DNA of 64,000 nt from Thermotoga profunda AZM34c06 (GTDB lineage: Bacteria > Thermotogota > Thermotogae > Thermotogales > DSM-5069), in NCBI RefSeq assembly GCF_000828675.1, contig NZ_AP014510.1, forward strand, positions 1,445,413 through 1,509,412, in the 5' to 3' direction. Shown here in pieces: positions 52,397 to 61,697 of the stretch (positions are counted from its first letter, which is position 1; every line of letters starts with the position of its first letter). The notes under the pieces are model-generated. The model did no database searches and was not told where the DNA came from. It saw nothing but the letters and a program-made list of their open reading frames with translations. The position numbers were made by a program, and so were the translations under genes.

Positions 52397-53839
52397 ATGA
52401 CGTTCAGTATCCATGTTAATCCAAAAAAGATTTTGAAGCAAGTCAGTAAGTATATCTATGGACATTTCACAGAACATCTTGGAAGGTGTGTTTATGGTGG
52501 TTTATACGAAGAGGATTCTCCTCTCTCTGATGAAAGAGGTTTCAGAAAAGATGTACTCAGTGCTATAAAAAAGATCAGAGTCCCTGTTCTCAGATGGCCG
52601 GGTGGTAACTTTGTGTCCAATTATCACTGGCAAGATGGAATAGGTCCCAAAGATCAAAGACCTGCCAGATTTGACCTTGCTTGGCAACAGGAGGAATCCA
52701 ATAGATTCGGTACAGATGAATTCATTGAATATTGTAGGGAAATAGGAGCTGAACCATATATATGCTTGAATATGGGTACAGGTAATCTCGATGAGGCATT
52801 GCATTGGTTGGAATATTGTAATGGGAATGGAAATACCTATTTTGCCAAGTTGAGAAGAAATTACGGTCATCCGGAGCCATACCATGTGAAATTCTGGGGT
52901 ATAGGAAATGAAATGTATGGGGAATGGCAAGTTGGTCACATGACCGCCGAAGAATACGCAAAGAATGCAAGAGAATACGTAAAATGGATGAAAGTTTTCG
53001 ATCCTTCCATAGAAACTGTGGTAATCGGTTGTGATGATGCAGATTGGAATGTGAAGATTCTCAAAGCAACTGGTGACATAACGGATTACATCTCATATCA
53101 TTTCTACACGGGCTCTGAAGATTATTATGAAACGGTATCTACTGTCTATCTGCTCAAAGAAAGACTTATCGGTGTCAAGAAATTGATTGATATGGTTTGC
53201 AAAAGGAATGTCAAAATAGTTCTGGATGAATGGAATGTATGGCATAGGGTAATGGACAACAAATTGGAAGAACCATACACTTTGAAAGATGGGATATTTG
53301 CTTGTGGTGTCTTGATTCTTCTTCAGAAGATGAGTGATATTGTACCGATAGCAAACCTCGCACAATTAGTCAATGCACTTGGAGCAATCCACACTGAGAA
53401 AAATGGGCTTTATCTCACACCGGTTTATAAGGCTTTCGAACTCATTGTGAATCACTCTGGTGAAAAACTCGTGGAAACGAATATCGAGACGGAGAGATAT
53501 GATATCGATGGCAAGATGTTTTTCAACAAGACACCGTTTTCATTGTCAGAGGTTCCCTACATTGATGGTGCTGCGACCATTTCTCAAGATGGAAAGAAAT
53601 TGTACATTTCAACTGTCAATTATAAGAAAGAAGAACTCATGATAAATGTTAGAATAGAAGGAATGGGCAAGAAAATCGGAACACTTTATGTTCTCACTGG
53701 ACCAGATGTAAACGCACAAAATACTCTGGCAAAACCAAATGTGGTTGATATTACCAGTCGATCGATTAATGTCGATACAGAATTCAAATTAAAATTAGAC
53801 GCTTCTTCTTGTACAACATTAGAGATACAACTTGAATAG
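52397..53839 (+). CDS. GH51 alpha-L-arabinofuranosidase
   Basis: Releases alpha-L-arabinofuranose from arabinan or arabinoxylan fragments. 480 residues, no signal peptide, so it works on imported oligosaccharides. The GH51 catalytic pair is visible: acid/base Glu172 in GIGNEMYGEW and nucleophile Glu278 in VLDEWNVW, with RWPGGNFVSNYHW in the N-terminal barrel. ATG behind GGGGTGAG, 37 bp after the Opp-type ATPase, so it belongs to that operon and supplies arabinose to the isomerase and kinase downstream. Confidence 0.96.
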   Translation: MTFSIHVNPKKILKQVSKYIYGHFTEHLGRCVYGGLYEEDSPLSDERGFRKDVLSAIKKIRVPVLRWPGGNFVSNYHWQDGIGPKDQRPARFDLAWQQEESNRFGTDEFIEYCREIGAEPYICLNMGTGNLDEALHWLEYCNGNGNTYFAKLRRNYGHPEPYHVKFWGIGNEMYGEWQVGHMTAEEYAKNAREYVKWMKVFDPSIETVVIGCDDADWNVKILKATGDITDYISYHFYTGSEDYYETVSTVYLLKERLIGVKKLIDMVCKRNVKIVLDEWNVWHRVMDNKLEEPYTLKDGIFACGVLILLQKMSDIVPIANLAQLVNALGAIHTEKNGLYLTPVYKAFELIVNHSGEKLVETNIETERYDIDGKMFFNKTPFSLSEVPYIDGAATISQDGKKLYISTVNYKKEELMINVRIEGMGKKIGTLYVLTGPDVNAQNTLAKPNVVDITSRSINVDTEFKLKLDASSCTTLEIQLE

Positions 53840-53886
53840 TTGTTATGAAAAAATGAGCAAAGTGTACAACATTTGAGTTTTTGATA

Positions 53887-53914
53887 TTGACACATTTGGT
53901 AATGCTTATAATAA
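53887..53914 (+). promoter_or_regulatory. Promoter upstream of isomerase-kinase genes
   Basis: TTGACA (53887-53892) and TAATAA (53909-53914) with a 16-base spacer; a TATAAT at 53907 is only 14 bases away. No convincing AraR palindrome; only a GTACAACA half-site at 53864-53871. It may give AraR-independent expression. Confidence 0.5.
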
Positions 53915-53964
53915 ATAAAAGAGTCGTAAAATAAATACAAACAAATTCTTAGGAGGGAATAACT

Positions 53965-55389
53965 ATGGAGAAACAAATGACAATCGGCTTGATAGTTGGT
54001 AACAGAGGCTTTTTCCCTGGTTCATTGGTGGAAGAAGGGCGCAAAAGAATACTCACCGTACTTGAGAAAAATGGTGTAACAGTAGTGACACTATCACCTG
54101 AGCAAACCAAATACGGAGCTGTGGAGAATCTCGAAGATGCGGAAAAGTGTGCAAAGTTGTTTAAAGATAACGCCGATGAAATCGATGGTATCATCGTGAC
54201 GCTTCCAAACTTCGGTGATGAACGTTCTGCCGCGGCAGCATTGAGATTTTCTGGGTTGAATGTACCCGTTTTGGTTCATGGTTTTCCAGATGAATTGGAA
54301 AAACTCGATGTCAAAAACAGAAGAGATTCATTCTGCGGAAAGATCTCTTTGTGCAACAACCTTGTTCAGTATGGTATCAAGTTTTCAGATACAACTTTGC
54401 ATGTTGAAGATCCAGAGAGTGCCGAATTCAAAAAAGATTTGGAACGTTTTCTTGCGGTGTGCAAAATAGTCAAAGGATTGAAGAATCTCAGAATAGGGGC
54501 GATCGGAGCCAGGCCTGCGGCTTTCAATACAGTGAGGTTTAGTGAAAAAATTTTAGAACAATATGGCATAAGTGTCGAGACAATCGATCTTTCTGAGATC
54601 ATAGCGCGTGCAAAAAGTTTCGATTCAAAGGCAAATGAAGTCGTTCAAGAGCTGCAGAGATTGAAAGATACATTTAAACCCAAGAGAGTTCCTTCAGAGG
54701 CTTTAGATAAAATGGCACGGTTGGCTGCTACGATGAGAGAGTGGATAGAACAAAACAAGATAAAAGCCCTTGCCTTCCAATGTTGGACAGCTTTGGAGGA
54801 AATTTACGGTATTGTACCATGTGCAGTGATGAGCATGTTTTCTCAATCACTCATTCCAAGTGCTTGTGAGATGGATATCATGGGTGCTTTGTCTATGTAC
54901 ATCTTGCAACTTGCATCTGGTACTCCTTCTGCTTTGATGGACTGGAACAACAACTTTGGAAATGATCCTGAAAAAGCCATCATGTTTCATTGTAGTAATC
55001 TCCCAATTTGTTTCTTTGAAAAATGTGAAATGTCTTATCAGCAGATTATCGCTGGTACTGTTGGAAAAGAAAACACATATGGTACATGTGTTGGTAAGAT
55101 AGCAAAGGGACCAGCTACATTCTTGAGACTCTCGTCTTTCGACACTCAAGGAACTATAGCAGGAGTCGTAGCCGAAGGAGAATTTACCAACGATAATCTG
55201 AAAACTTTTGGTGGATATGGAGTTGCTCACATCCCTAATTTAAGACAACTCTTGAGCATAATCACGCAATATGGATTCGAACATCACGTGGCGGTGAATA
55301 AGAGCCTTGTTATGGAAGCAGTTAAGGAGGCACTTGAAAAATACATGGGCTGGGAGATACTCACAACCGTTTGCTGTGATTGCCACTAA
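53965..55389 (+). CDS. L-fucose isomerase-family sugar isomerase, probable L-arabinose isomerase role
   Basis: Aldose-ketose isomerase of the FucI/AraA superfamily, 474 residues. Metal-site residues expected for the fold are visible in ACEMDIMGALS (Glu/Asp), ALMDWNNNFG (Asp) and MFHCSNLP (His). Sequence features (THF-free N-terminus, FGDERSAAAALRFSG) place it in the FucI-like branch rather than classical AraA. Placed beside an FGGY kinase, GH51 and araD, it is the only candidate in the window for arabinose-to-ribulose isomerisation. ATG behind AGGAGGG. The substrate is inferred from context. Confidence 0.8.
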   Translation: MEKQMTIGLIVGNRGFFPGSLVEEGRKRILTVLEKNGVTVVTLSPEQTKYGAVENLEDAEKCAKLFKDNADEIDGIIVTLPNFGDERSAAAALRFSGLNVPVLVHGFPDELEKLDVKNRRDSFCGKISLCNNLVQYGIKFSDTTLHVEDPESAEFKKDLERFLAVCKIVKGLKNLRIGAIGARPAAFNTVRFSEKILEQYGISVETIDLSEIIARAKSFDSKANEVVQELQRLKDTFKPKRVPSEALDKMARLAATMREWIEQNKIKALAFQCWTALEEIYGIVPCAVMSMFSQSLIPSACEMDIMGALSMYILQLASGTPSALMDWNNNFGNDPEKAIMFHCSNLPICFFEKCEMSYQQIIAGTVGKENTYGTCVGKIAKGPATFLRLSSFDTQGTIAGVVAEGEFTNDNLKTFGGYGVAHIPNLRQLLSIITQYGFEHHVAVNKSLVMEAVKEALEKYMGWEILTTVCCDCH

Positions 55390-55407
55390 TCAAAGGAGGT
55401 ATCAGCT

Positions 55408-56928
55408 GTGTATTTGATAGGCAGTGATATAGGCACGCAAGGAACGAAGAGTGTGATCGTCGATGAATCCGGAAATGTCATCTGCGAGGCTTCAAGAGAG
55501 TATGATGTTATAAAACCCAAACCCAATTGGGCTGAACAATGGCCTGATCCATGGGTCAAGGCGGTTTTTGAAACCATAAAGGAAGTAGTTGAGAAATCCA
55601 AAGTGCCAAAGAAAGAAATCGCTGGAGCAGCCATCAGTGGTTTGTTTGGTGGAGCGGGTATCCCTGTTGATAAAAACATGGAAGCCCTATACCCTTGTCT
55701 AATCTGGATGGATAGAAGGGCTGTGAAAGAGACTGAATGGGTTAAGGAAAACATACCCAAGGAAGAGATCTTTGGCATAACTGGAAATTATGTTGATTCA
55801 TATTTTGGATTTCCGAAGATGATGTGGATAAAAAACAACGTACCTGAAGTTTGGAAAAAGATCTACAAATTTGTCACACCAAAAGATTATGTGATCTATC
55901 AATTGACAGGTGAATTGGCAATTGATTATTCTTCGGCAGGCAATATAGGTGGTCTGTTTGATATTCGAAGACTCACCTGGTCTGACCATATGTGCAAAGT
56001 ACTTGGAATTCCTAAGCAATACCTACCAGAGCGAATCGTCAAATCATCTGACATCGTTGGCAGAGTTACCGCTAAAGCAGCTCCACTTTGTGGACTTCTG
56101 GAGGGTACACCTATTGTAGCTGGTGGTATCGACGCACCCGTGGCTCAGCTTTCCGCAGGCGCTCTTGAAGAAGGAGAGCATGTGGCGATGGTAGGCACTT
56201 CTACCTGCTGGGGAACGGTACACGATGGGAGCAAGCTTGCATTTAATTTGGTGAGTTATCCATATGTGGTTTACGATACTGAGCGCATTTATACCTTTGG
56301 TGGCTCTGCAACGACAGGGGCACTTGCAAAATGGTTCAAAGAACAATTTGGTGAGTCTGAGACTGTGGTTGCAGAAAGAATAAACACTTCGCCATTTCAA
56401 TTGTTTGACAAAGAAGCTGAAAAAATTGCACCAGGCAGTGATGGTATAGTCATACTCCCATATTTCATGGGTGAAAGATCACCAATTTGGGACCCATTTG
56501 CAAAAGGAGTCGTCTTTGGATTGAGTCTTTTCCACACTCGCGCACATCTTTACAGAGCTTTAATGGAAGGAGCTGCTTATGCTTTGAGACACAACATGGA
56601 AGAAGGTCTAAAAGCAGGATTGAAGCTCAACGATGAGTGTTGGATCGTGGGTGGGGTTGCAAAATCAAATCTTTGGGTGAAAATCTTTGCAGATATAACA
56701 GGTTTTAGAATGCGACAAGTGGCAAGTTTGGTAGAAGCTCCTTTTGGTGATGCGTTTCTGGCGGGTCTCGGCACCGGTGTTATTGGTAAACCAGAAGTAA
56801 TTAAAAACTGGGTTAGATTCAAAGAAGCGATTGAACCAAATCAAGAAGCAAAGAGAACGTATGATAAGTACTATGAAATCTTTCTTGAATTGTACAACGA
56901 CACCTCATCTCTGATGAAAAAACTCTGA
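55408..56928 (+). CDS. FGGY-family carbohydrate kinase, probable L-ribulokinase
   Basis: Phosphorylates a ketose with ATP. 506 residues, two actin-like domains, with the phosphate-1 loop SDIGTQGTKSV at the N-terminus, the catalytic Asp in GGIDAPVAQL, and the C-terminal adenosine motif WIVGGVAKSNLW. More like xylulokinase-type members than classical AraB, as in the alternative ribulokinase (AraK) type described in some arabinose regulons. It follows the isomerase by 18 bp with GTG behind AAAGGAGG. It is followed by a terminator. Confidence 0.88.
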   Translation: MYLIGSDIGTQGTKSVIVDESGNVICEASREYDVIKPKPNWAEQWPDPWVKAVFETIKEVVEKSKVPKKEIAGAAISGLFGGAGIPVDKNMEALYPCLIWMDRRAVKETEWVKENIPKEEIFGITGNYVDSYFGFPKMMWIKNNVPEVWKKIYKFVTPKDYVIYQLTGELAIDYSSAGNIGGLFDIRRLTWSDHMCKVLGIPKQYLPERIVKSSDIVGRVTAKAAPLCGLLEGTPIVAGGIDAPVAQLSAGALEEGEHVAMVGTSTCWGTVHDGSKLAFNLVSYPYVVYDTERIYTFGGSATTGALAKWFKEQFGESETVVAERINTSPFQLFDKEAEKIAPGSDGIVILPYFMGERSPIWDPFAKGVVFGLSLFHTRAHLYRALMEGAAYALRHNMEEGLKAGLKLNDECWIVGGVAKSNLWVKIFADITGFRMRQVASLVEAPFGDAFLAGLGTGVIGKPEVIKNWVRFKEAIEPNQEAKRTYDKYYEIFLELYNDTSSLMKKL

Positions 56929-56933
56929 TCTTA

Positions 56934-56964
56934 AAGGTGAGGCGGTTGCCTCACCTTATTTTTT
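56934..56964 (+). terminator. Terminator between kinase and convergent gnd
   Basis: Perfect 10-bp stem AAGGTGAGGC / GCCTCACCTT (56934-56943, 56948-56957) with loop GGTT, followed by ATTTTTT on the plus strand. It may also stop minus-strand transcription from gnd, though the T run there is weaker. Confidence 0.9.
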
Positions 56965-58378
56965 ATTCCAGCTCCTGCCATTCGACATGGAAGGTACCTT
57001 CTTTGTCAATTCGCTCAAAGGTATGTGCTCCAAAAAAGTCTCTCTGTGCTTGTATTAAATTTGCAGGCAGATTTTCTTCTGTAAGACTAAATAGATAATC
57101 AATAGAATTATTCAAAACAGGAGTTGGTAAACCTGATTCTCTTGCTATTGAACTCACTCTCAAAACCGATGGAAGTTTTTCTTTGACAAAATTCATTGCG
57201 AGATCACTTGCGAGCAAGTTGATATTTTGCGGATTATCTTTGAGGATATTCCTGAGAAAGTCCAGGAGTTTTGCCCTAATAATACAACCACCTTTCCAGA
57301 TTCTCAAGACTTCGAGCAAATCTATATTGTAATTGTATGCATTTGAAGCCTCATGGATAAGCCACAAACCTTGAGAAAATGAGAGAAACATATTAAAAAG
57401 CAATGACTTTTCGAGATCTTTAACAATTGATTTGTCCACATGAGCCATCTTTTTCTCTCCAAAAATCTTAGATAACTGTATTCTCTGTTCCTTAAAATGA
57501 GAAATAGTTCTTGCAAAGACAGCAACATTCAAAGATGGTGTTGGAACGCCAAGATCAAGAGCTGCCTGGGCAGTCCATTTACCGGTACCTTTCTGCTCTG
57601 CCTTATCGAGTATTAGTTCAACCAAAGGTCTGTTCGTTTCCTCATCCATATAATTCATAATCTTGTAGGTTATTTCTACGAGAAACGATCCAAGTTCACC
57701 TTTATTCCATTCTTCAAAGACACGACCTATTTCTGCGCTGTTCATTTTCAGAACTTTTCTCATAATATCGTATATCTCAGAAATTGACTGCATTATCGAA
57801 TATTCTATTCCATTATGCACCATCTTGACAAAATGTCCTGCTGAGCCATTTCCTACATAAGTACAACAGGGACCATCCTCTGTTTTTGCCGCTATTTTTG
57901 TTAAGACATCCTGTACCATTTTATAAGCCTCAAGGCTGCCTCCTGGCATTATCGATGGTCCATGAAGCGCACCATATTCTCCACCTGAGACACCCATTCC
58001 CAAGTAGAGAATCCCATGATGCGAGAGTCTTTCGAGCCTTTCATTTGTATCTGCATAATGAGAGTTACCGGCATCAATGAGTAGGTCACCTTTCTCAAGA
58101 TATGGCAACAGTTCTTCAATTATTTCATCAACGGGTGATCCAGCCTTTACCATGAGAATTATCTTTCTTGGCTTTTCAATAGAATCAACAAAATGTTGAA
58201 TGTCAAAGGATGGGAAAATCTTTTCTCCCTTGACTCTTTCCTCGACAAATTTTTTGGTTCTCTCAGCTGTTCTGTTATAAACGGCTACGGCATAACCATT
58301 TCTCGCGATATTCAGAGCAAGATTTTGACCCATCACTGCAAGACCAACGACTCCGATATTGGCTTTCACTTTTCTCAC
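56963..58378 (-). CDS. gnd: 6-phosphogluconate dehydrogenase (decarboxylating)
   Basis: Oxidative pentose-phosphate enzyme that converts 6-phosphogluconate to ribulose 5-phosphate, CO2 and NADPH. 471 residues, full length. Rossmann motif GVVGLAVMGQNLALN, GVSGGEYGALHGPSIMPGG, catalytic Lys/Asn in GHFVKMVHNGIEY, and the C-terminal region RDFFGAHTFERID. Convergent with the arabinose locus. It gives pentose phosphates that meet the same pool as arabinose catabolism. Confidence 0.97.
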   Translation of the reverse strand: MRKVKANIGVVGLAVMGQNLALNIARNGYAVAVYNRTAERTKKFVEERVKGEKIFPSFDIQHFVDSIEKPRKIILMVKAGSPVDEIIEELLPYLEKGDLLIDAGNSHYADTNERLERLSHHGILYLGMGVSGGEYGALHGPSIMPGGSLEAYKMVQDVLTKIAAKTEDGPCCTYVGNGSAGHFVKMVHNGIEYSIMQSISEIYDIMRKVLKMNSAEIGRVFEEWNKGELGSFLVEITYKIMNYMDEETNRPLVELILDKAEQKGTGKWTAQAALDLGVPTPSLNVAVFARTISHFKEQRIQLSKIFGEKKMAHVDKSIVKDLEKSLLFNMFLSFSQGLWLIHEASNAYNYNIDLLEVLRIWKGGCIIRAKLLDFLRNILKDNPQNINLLASDLAMNFVKEKLPSVLRVSSIARESGLPTPVLNNSIDYLFSLTEENLPANLIQAQRDFFGAHTFERIDKEGTFHVEWQELE

Positions 58379-58404
58379 CTCCTAAAGCAGTCTCACTTTA
58401 TATT

Positions 58405-59112
58405 CTACATGCCAAGGTACGCTCTTTTCACAAGATCACTTTCAAGTAACTCTCTACCAGTACCATGAGCAACAATTTTTCCAGTTTGAAGTATATATCC
58501 CCTATCGGCTATTTCCAAAGCCTCTTGTACTTTTTGCTCTACCATTAGTATAGTTACACCTTTTTTCTTGTTCACTTCTTTGAGAATTTCAAGCACCTTG
58601 TCAACCATCAAAGGCATTAAACCCAAGGACATTTCGTCAACCAAGATTAATTTTGGTTTTGCCATCAAAGCCCTTGCTACAGCCAGCATTTGTTGTTCTC
58701 CACCAGACATTGTCTCAGCTTTTTGATTTTCTCTCTCTTTCAATCTTGGAAATAGTTCATACATTTCATCCAGAAGTTTTTGGATCTCATTTTGATCATT
58801 TATTGTATATGCACCCATCAGTAGATTGTCTTTCACCGACATTTTTCCAAAGACATGTCTACCCTCCGGGACATGTGCTATACCGAGTTTTACTATTTCA
58901 TGAGCTGGCAGTCTATCTATTCTTTTACCCATGAACTCAATTGTGCCAGAAAAAGGTTTCAAGAGACCAGATATTGTTCTCAAAATGGTTGATTTACCCG
59001 CACCATTAGAGCCAACTATTGAGACTAATTCTCCTTCTTCAACGCTAAAAGAAACGTCGAAAATAACCGGCACACTGTCATATCCTACTGTTAGCCTGTC
59101 GACTTTTAGCAT
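58405..59112 (-). CDS. livF: Branched-chain amino-acid type ABC transporter ATPase LivF
   Basis: ATPase, 235 residues. Walker A VGSNGAGKSTILR, signature MSGGEQQMLAVARALM, Walker B LILVDEMSLGLMP, switch region MVEQKVQEAL, which are typical of LivF. ATG at 59112, overlapping livG by 35 bp. Last gene of the operon (livK-livH-livM-livG-livF). Confidence 0.95.
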   Translation of the reverse strand: MLKVDRLTVGYDSVPVIFDVSFSVEEGELVSIVGSNGAGKSTILRTISGLLKPFSGTIEFMGKRIDRLPAHEIVKLGIAHVPEGRHVFGKMSVKDNLLMGAYTINDQNEIQKLLDEMYELFPRLKERENQKAETMSGGEQQMLAVARALMAKPKLILVDEMSLGLMPLMVDKVLEILKEVNKKKGVTILMVEQKVQEALEIADRGYILQTGKIVAHGTGRELLESDLVKRAYLGM

Positions 59113-59833
59113 AGTATCTCTCCCCCAAATAAGCCTTTATGACTTCATCGTTATTTATTATCTCCTCTGGGCTTCCTTCGGCGATTTTCTTGCCGGCGTT
59201 GAGAACTACGACTCTATTCGATATGGGCATGATAGCCTCCATAACATGCTCAACTATCAAAAGTGTTATACCATCTCTGTTGAGATTCACACAGAGCTCC
59301 ATTGCCTCCTTCACTTCTGTTTTGTTCAATCCAGCCATGGCTTCATCGAGCATTATCATTTTTGGTCTTGTTGCCAATACCCTTGCGACTTCGAGTCTTT
59401 TCTTGTCGGCTATTGTTAAACTTCCAGCCGGCATATCCCTCTTTTCCCAAAGATGAGTCATATTTAGAACTTGATCTGCTATACTTTCAGCTTCCTTTTT
59501 ACTGGACGCATGAAGAAATGCCCCAGTCAAAACATTTTCTTTGACTGTCATATCCTTTAATGGCTTTACTATCTGAAAAGTTCTTGTCAAACCCATTGTA
59601 GTAATCTCATGTGTACTTCTGCCAGTTATATCTATTCCACCAAACAAAACTCTTCCAGAAAAAGGTTTGTAGAAACCACTGATACAATTAAAAAGTGTTG
59701 TCTTTCCAGCACCATTGGGACCTATCAGACTGACTATCTCTCCTTCATTCACTGTAAAAGAAACATTATCATTCGCAATGAGACTGCCAAATTTCATCGT
59801 CACACCTTGAATTTCAAGCAGTGGTTTTGGCAT
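59078..59833 (-). CDS. livG: Branched-chain amino-acid type ABC transporter ATPase LivG
   Basis: ATPase, 251 residues from ATG 59833 behind GAGAGGTG; the longer frame to 59899 adds 22 residues unlike the family. Walker A IGPNGAGKTTLFN, Walker B MIMLDEAMAGLN, VEHVMEAIM switch. The usual LSPGQQ-type signature is replaced by AGSLTIADKKRLEVARVLA, a noticeable difference in the ABC signature (LTIADKK in place of LSYGQQR). Overlaps livM by 20 bp. Confidence 0.93.
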   Translation of the reverse strand: MPKPLLEIQGVTMKFGSLIANDNVSFTVNEGEIVSLIGPNGAGKTTLFNCISGFYKPFSGRVLFGGIDITGRSTHEITTMGLTRTFQIVKPLKDMTVKENVLTGAFLHASSKKEAESIADQVLNMTHLWEKRDMPAGSLTIADKKRLEVARVLATRPKMIMLDEAMAGLNKTEVKEAMELCVNLNRDGITLLIVEHVMEAIMPISNRVVVLNAGKKIAEGSPEEIINNDEVIKAYLGERYYAKSRQANSRI

Positions 59834-60797
59834 ATTGTGCACCTCTCTTTTTGAATCTCTTGAACAAACCAAGTACACCACGAGGCTCAAAACATGCAAC
59901 TATGACAATTAAAGCACCGTAAATCATCAAATCTATACCTTTACCAGTTCCACCAAGAAAGGCACGCGTGTACTCAGAGAGTGGTATGAGAATAGCGGCT
60001 CCTATGATTGGGCCATAGATGTTACCAAGACCTCCAAGGACTGTGAGCAAGACAATTTTCATAGATATATCCAGTCCAAAAACCATGAATGGATCTATGT
60101 AAAGAATATATTGAGCGTAGAGGGTTCCAAACAAAGCTGTGATAGCAGAACTTATCATCATCGCGTAGAGTTTGTATCGTGTTGTATTTATTCCCAGTGC
60201 TTCTGCGGCTTCATGGCTCTCGCGTATCGCTTTTAGATAATACCCGATTTTGTTTCTTTCGATCAAAATCGCAATGATTACACTTATCGCAAATAGTATA
60301 TATGCGATCAAAAAATACGGTATCTTTGATTTATGAAACTGCATGACCCAAAAACTATCAGGTTTTACAGGAATTGATATCCCCGTTGCTCCCTCAACAT
60401 AATCCCAACTGACAAAAAGTTGCTTTATAATCTCCGCCACGGCTAATGTTGCTATGGCAAAATAATGTCCCTTCAAACGAAAACAAGGATAACTAACAAT
60501 GGCAGACACTAATGCGGCAAATAGAGCACCTAAGATCATTCCAATCCATGGAGAAGCGCCAAATTTGTAAAACAATATCGTTGATGTATATGCGCCTATC
60601 CCAAAGAAAGCTGCATGACCAAAAGAAGTCTGACCAGCAAAACCCGTTATTATATTCCAACCTTCTCCAAGTCCGGCAAAGATCAAGAACATTATCATAA
60701 TATGTTGAAAATTCACATTGCGAAAAATAAACGGAAGAACTAAAATAATTACAAAAATCAGATAAAGCATACGATTTCTCATTATCCCATTCACCAC
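59814..60797 (-). CDS. livM: Branched-chain amino-acid type ABC transporter permease LivM
   Basis: Membrane subunit, 327 residues, with the family region FAGQTSFGHAAFFGIGAYTS and IRESHEAAEALGINTTRYKL. The exact start is uncertain: GTG at 60797 or 60794, or ATG at 60782 behind GGTGG. It overlaps livH by a few bases. Confidence 0.93.
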   Translation of the reverse strand: MVNGIMRNRMLYLIFVIILVLPFIFRNVNFQHIMIMFLIFAGLGEGWNIITGFAGQTSFGHAAFFGIGAYTSTILFYKFGASPWIGMILGALFAALVSAIVSYPCFRLKGHYFAIATLAVAEIIKQLFVSWDYVEGATGISIPVKPDSFWVMQFHKSKIPYFLIAYILFAISVIIAILIERNKIGYYLKAIRESHEAAEALGINTTRYKLYAMMISSAITALFGTLYAQYILYIDPFMVFGLDISMKIVLLTVLGGLGNIYGPIIGAAILIPLSEYTRAFLGGTGKGIDLMIYGALIVIVACFEPRGVLGLFKRFKKRGAQYAKTTA

Positions 60798-61645
60798 CCG
60801 AATAGACCCTTAGGTCTAAACTGAAGGACCAAAAGGTATATGAGAAAGGCAAGGGCATATTTAAACTGTGTTCCTAAGTAAAAACCTCCAAGAGCTTCTG
60901 TTAAACCGATGAGAATGCCCGCATAGAAGGCTCCCCAAATATTTCCAAAACCTCCAAGTGCCACTATCACAAAGGCGAGTAATCCATACATGGCACCGGA
61001 TTCTGGATACACTGGAAAGATTCCCGAAAGAAGCGTTCCAGCTACACCAACACATATTCCCGACAGAGCAAATGTTATCGCATATACCTTTTCGGTATTC
61101 ACACCCATCAATTCCGCAATATCTCTGCTCTGTGCAGTTGCCTGTATGGCTTTTCCTGTTTTGGTCTTCTTTATGAACAGGGCTATCAGCAATGTCATCA
61201 AAATACTACCCAAGGCTGCTATCAACTGTGGTAATCCTATAATCAGATCTGCAAAAAGTATTCTCTTTCCCGATAGAATTGAATCACCAACAAATCTATA
61301 GTTTGGTGTCCACAAAAATTGTGCAAAGTTTCTGATGAAAAGGCTCAGCCCAAAGGTAGCCAAGAGCGCCATTAAACCAGGTGCATTGATCACACGTTTG
61401 ATCACAAATTTGTAGATCAAAATTCCCAACAGGGCCGTTATTCCAGCAGATATCGGTAAAGAAATAAGAGGGTCAAATTTCAAAAGTGTGTACAGCCAAA
61501 AAACCGTGTACATAGATATCATCATCATATCGCCGTGGGCAAAATTTATGATGTCCATCAAGCCCCATACAAGTGTCAATCCCACTGCTACAAGTGAATA
61601 AACAGACCCTACGAGTGCACCTGTCAAAAGAACTTGTAAAAACAT
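60791..61645 (-). CDS. livH: Branched-chain amino-acid type ABC transporter permease LivH
   Basis: Membrane subunit, 284 residues, beginning FLQVLLTGALVGSVYSLVAV with the LivH-typical GLTLVWGLMDIINFAHGDMM and the loop TAQSRDIAELMGVNTEKVYA. ATG at 61645. Confidence 0.94.
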   Translation of the reverse strand: MFLQVLLTGALVGSVYSLVAVGLTLVWGLMDIINFAHGDMMMISMYTVFWLYTLLKFDPLISLPISAGITALLGILIYKFVIKRVINAPGLMALLATFGLSLFIRNFAQFLWTPNYRFVGDSILSGKRILFADLIIGLPQLIAALGSILMTLLIALFIKKTKTGKAIQATAQSRDIAELMGVNTEKVYAITFALSGICVGVAGTLLSGIFPVYPESGAMYGLLAFVIVALGGFGNIWGAFYAGILIGLTEALGGFYLGTQFKYALAFLIYLLVLQFRPKGLFGW

Positions 61646-61675
61646 TAATCATCCCCTCTTTGCCATAATCTTTAA

Positions 61676-61693
61676 AGGGGGCTCACGCCCCCT
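61676..61693 (-). terminator. Hairpin between livK and livH
   Basis: Seven-bp stem AGGGGGC / GCCCCCT with a four-base loop, followed on the minus strand by TTAAAG. It has few Ts, so it is more likely partial termination or an mRNA stabiliser that raises livK over the rest of the operon. Confidence 0.55.
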
Positions 61694-61697
61694 GAAT

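Noticed and set aside
53861-53876. AraR operator upstream of the isomerase-kinase pair
   Set aside because: Only a half-site (GTACAACA) is present, with no palindrome, and it lies upstream of the -35 box.
59834-59899. Longer N-terminus of LivG
   Set aside because: The extra 22 residues lie inside livM in another frame and do not resemble the family. ATG 59833 has GAGAGGTG upstream.
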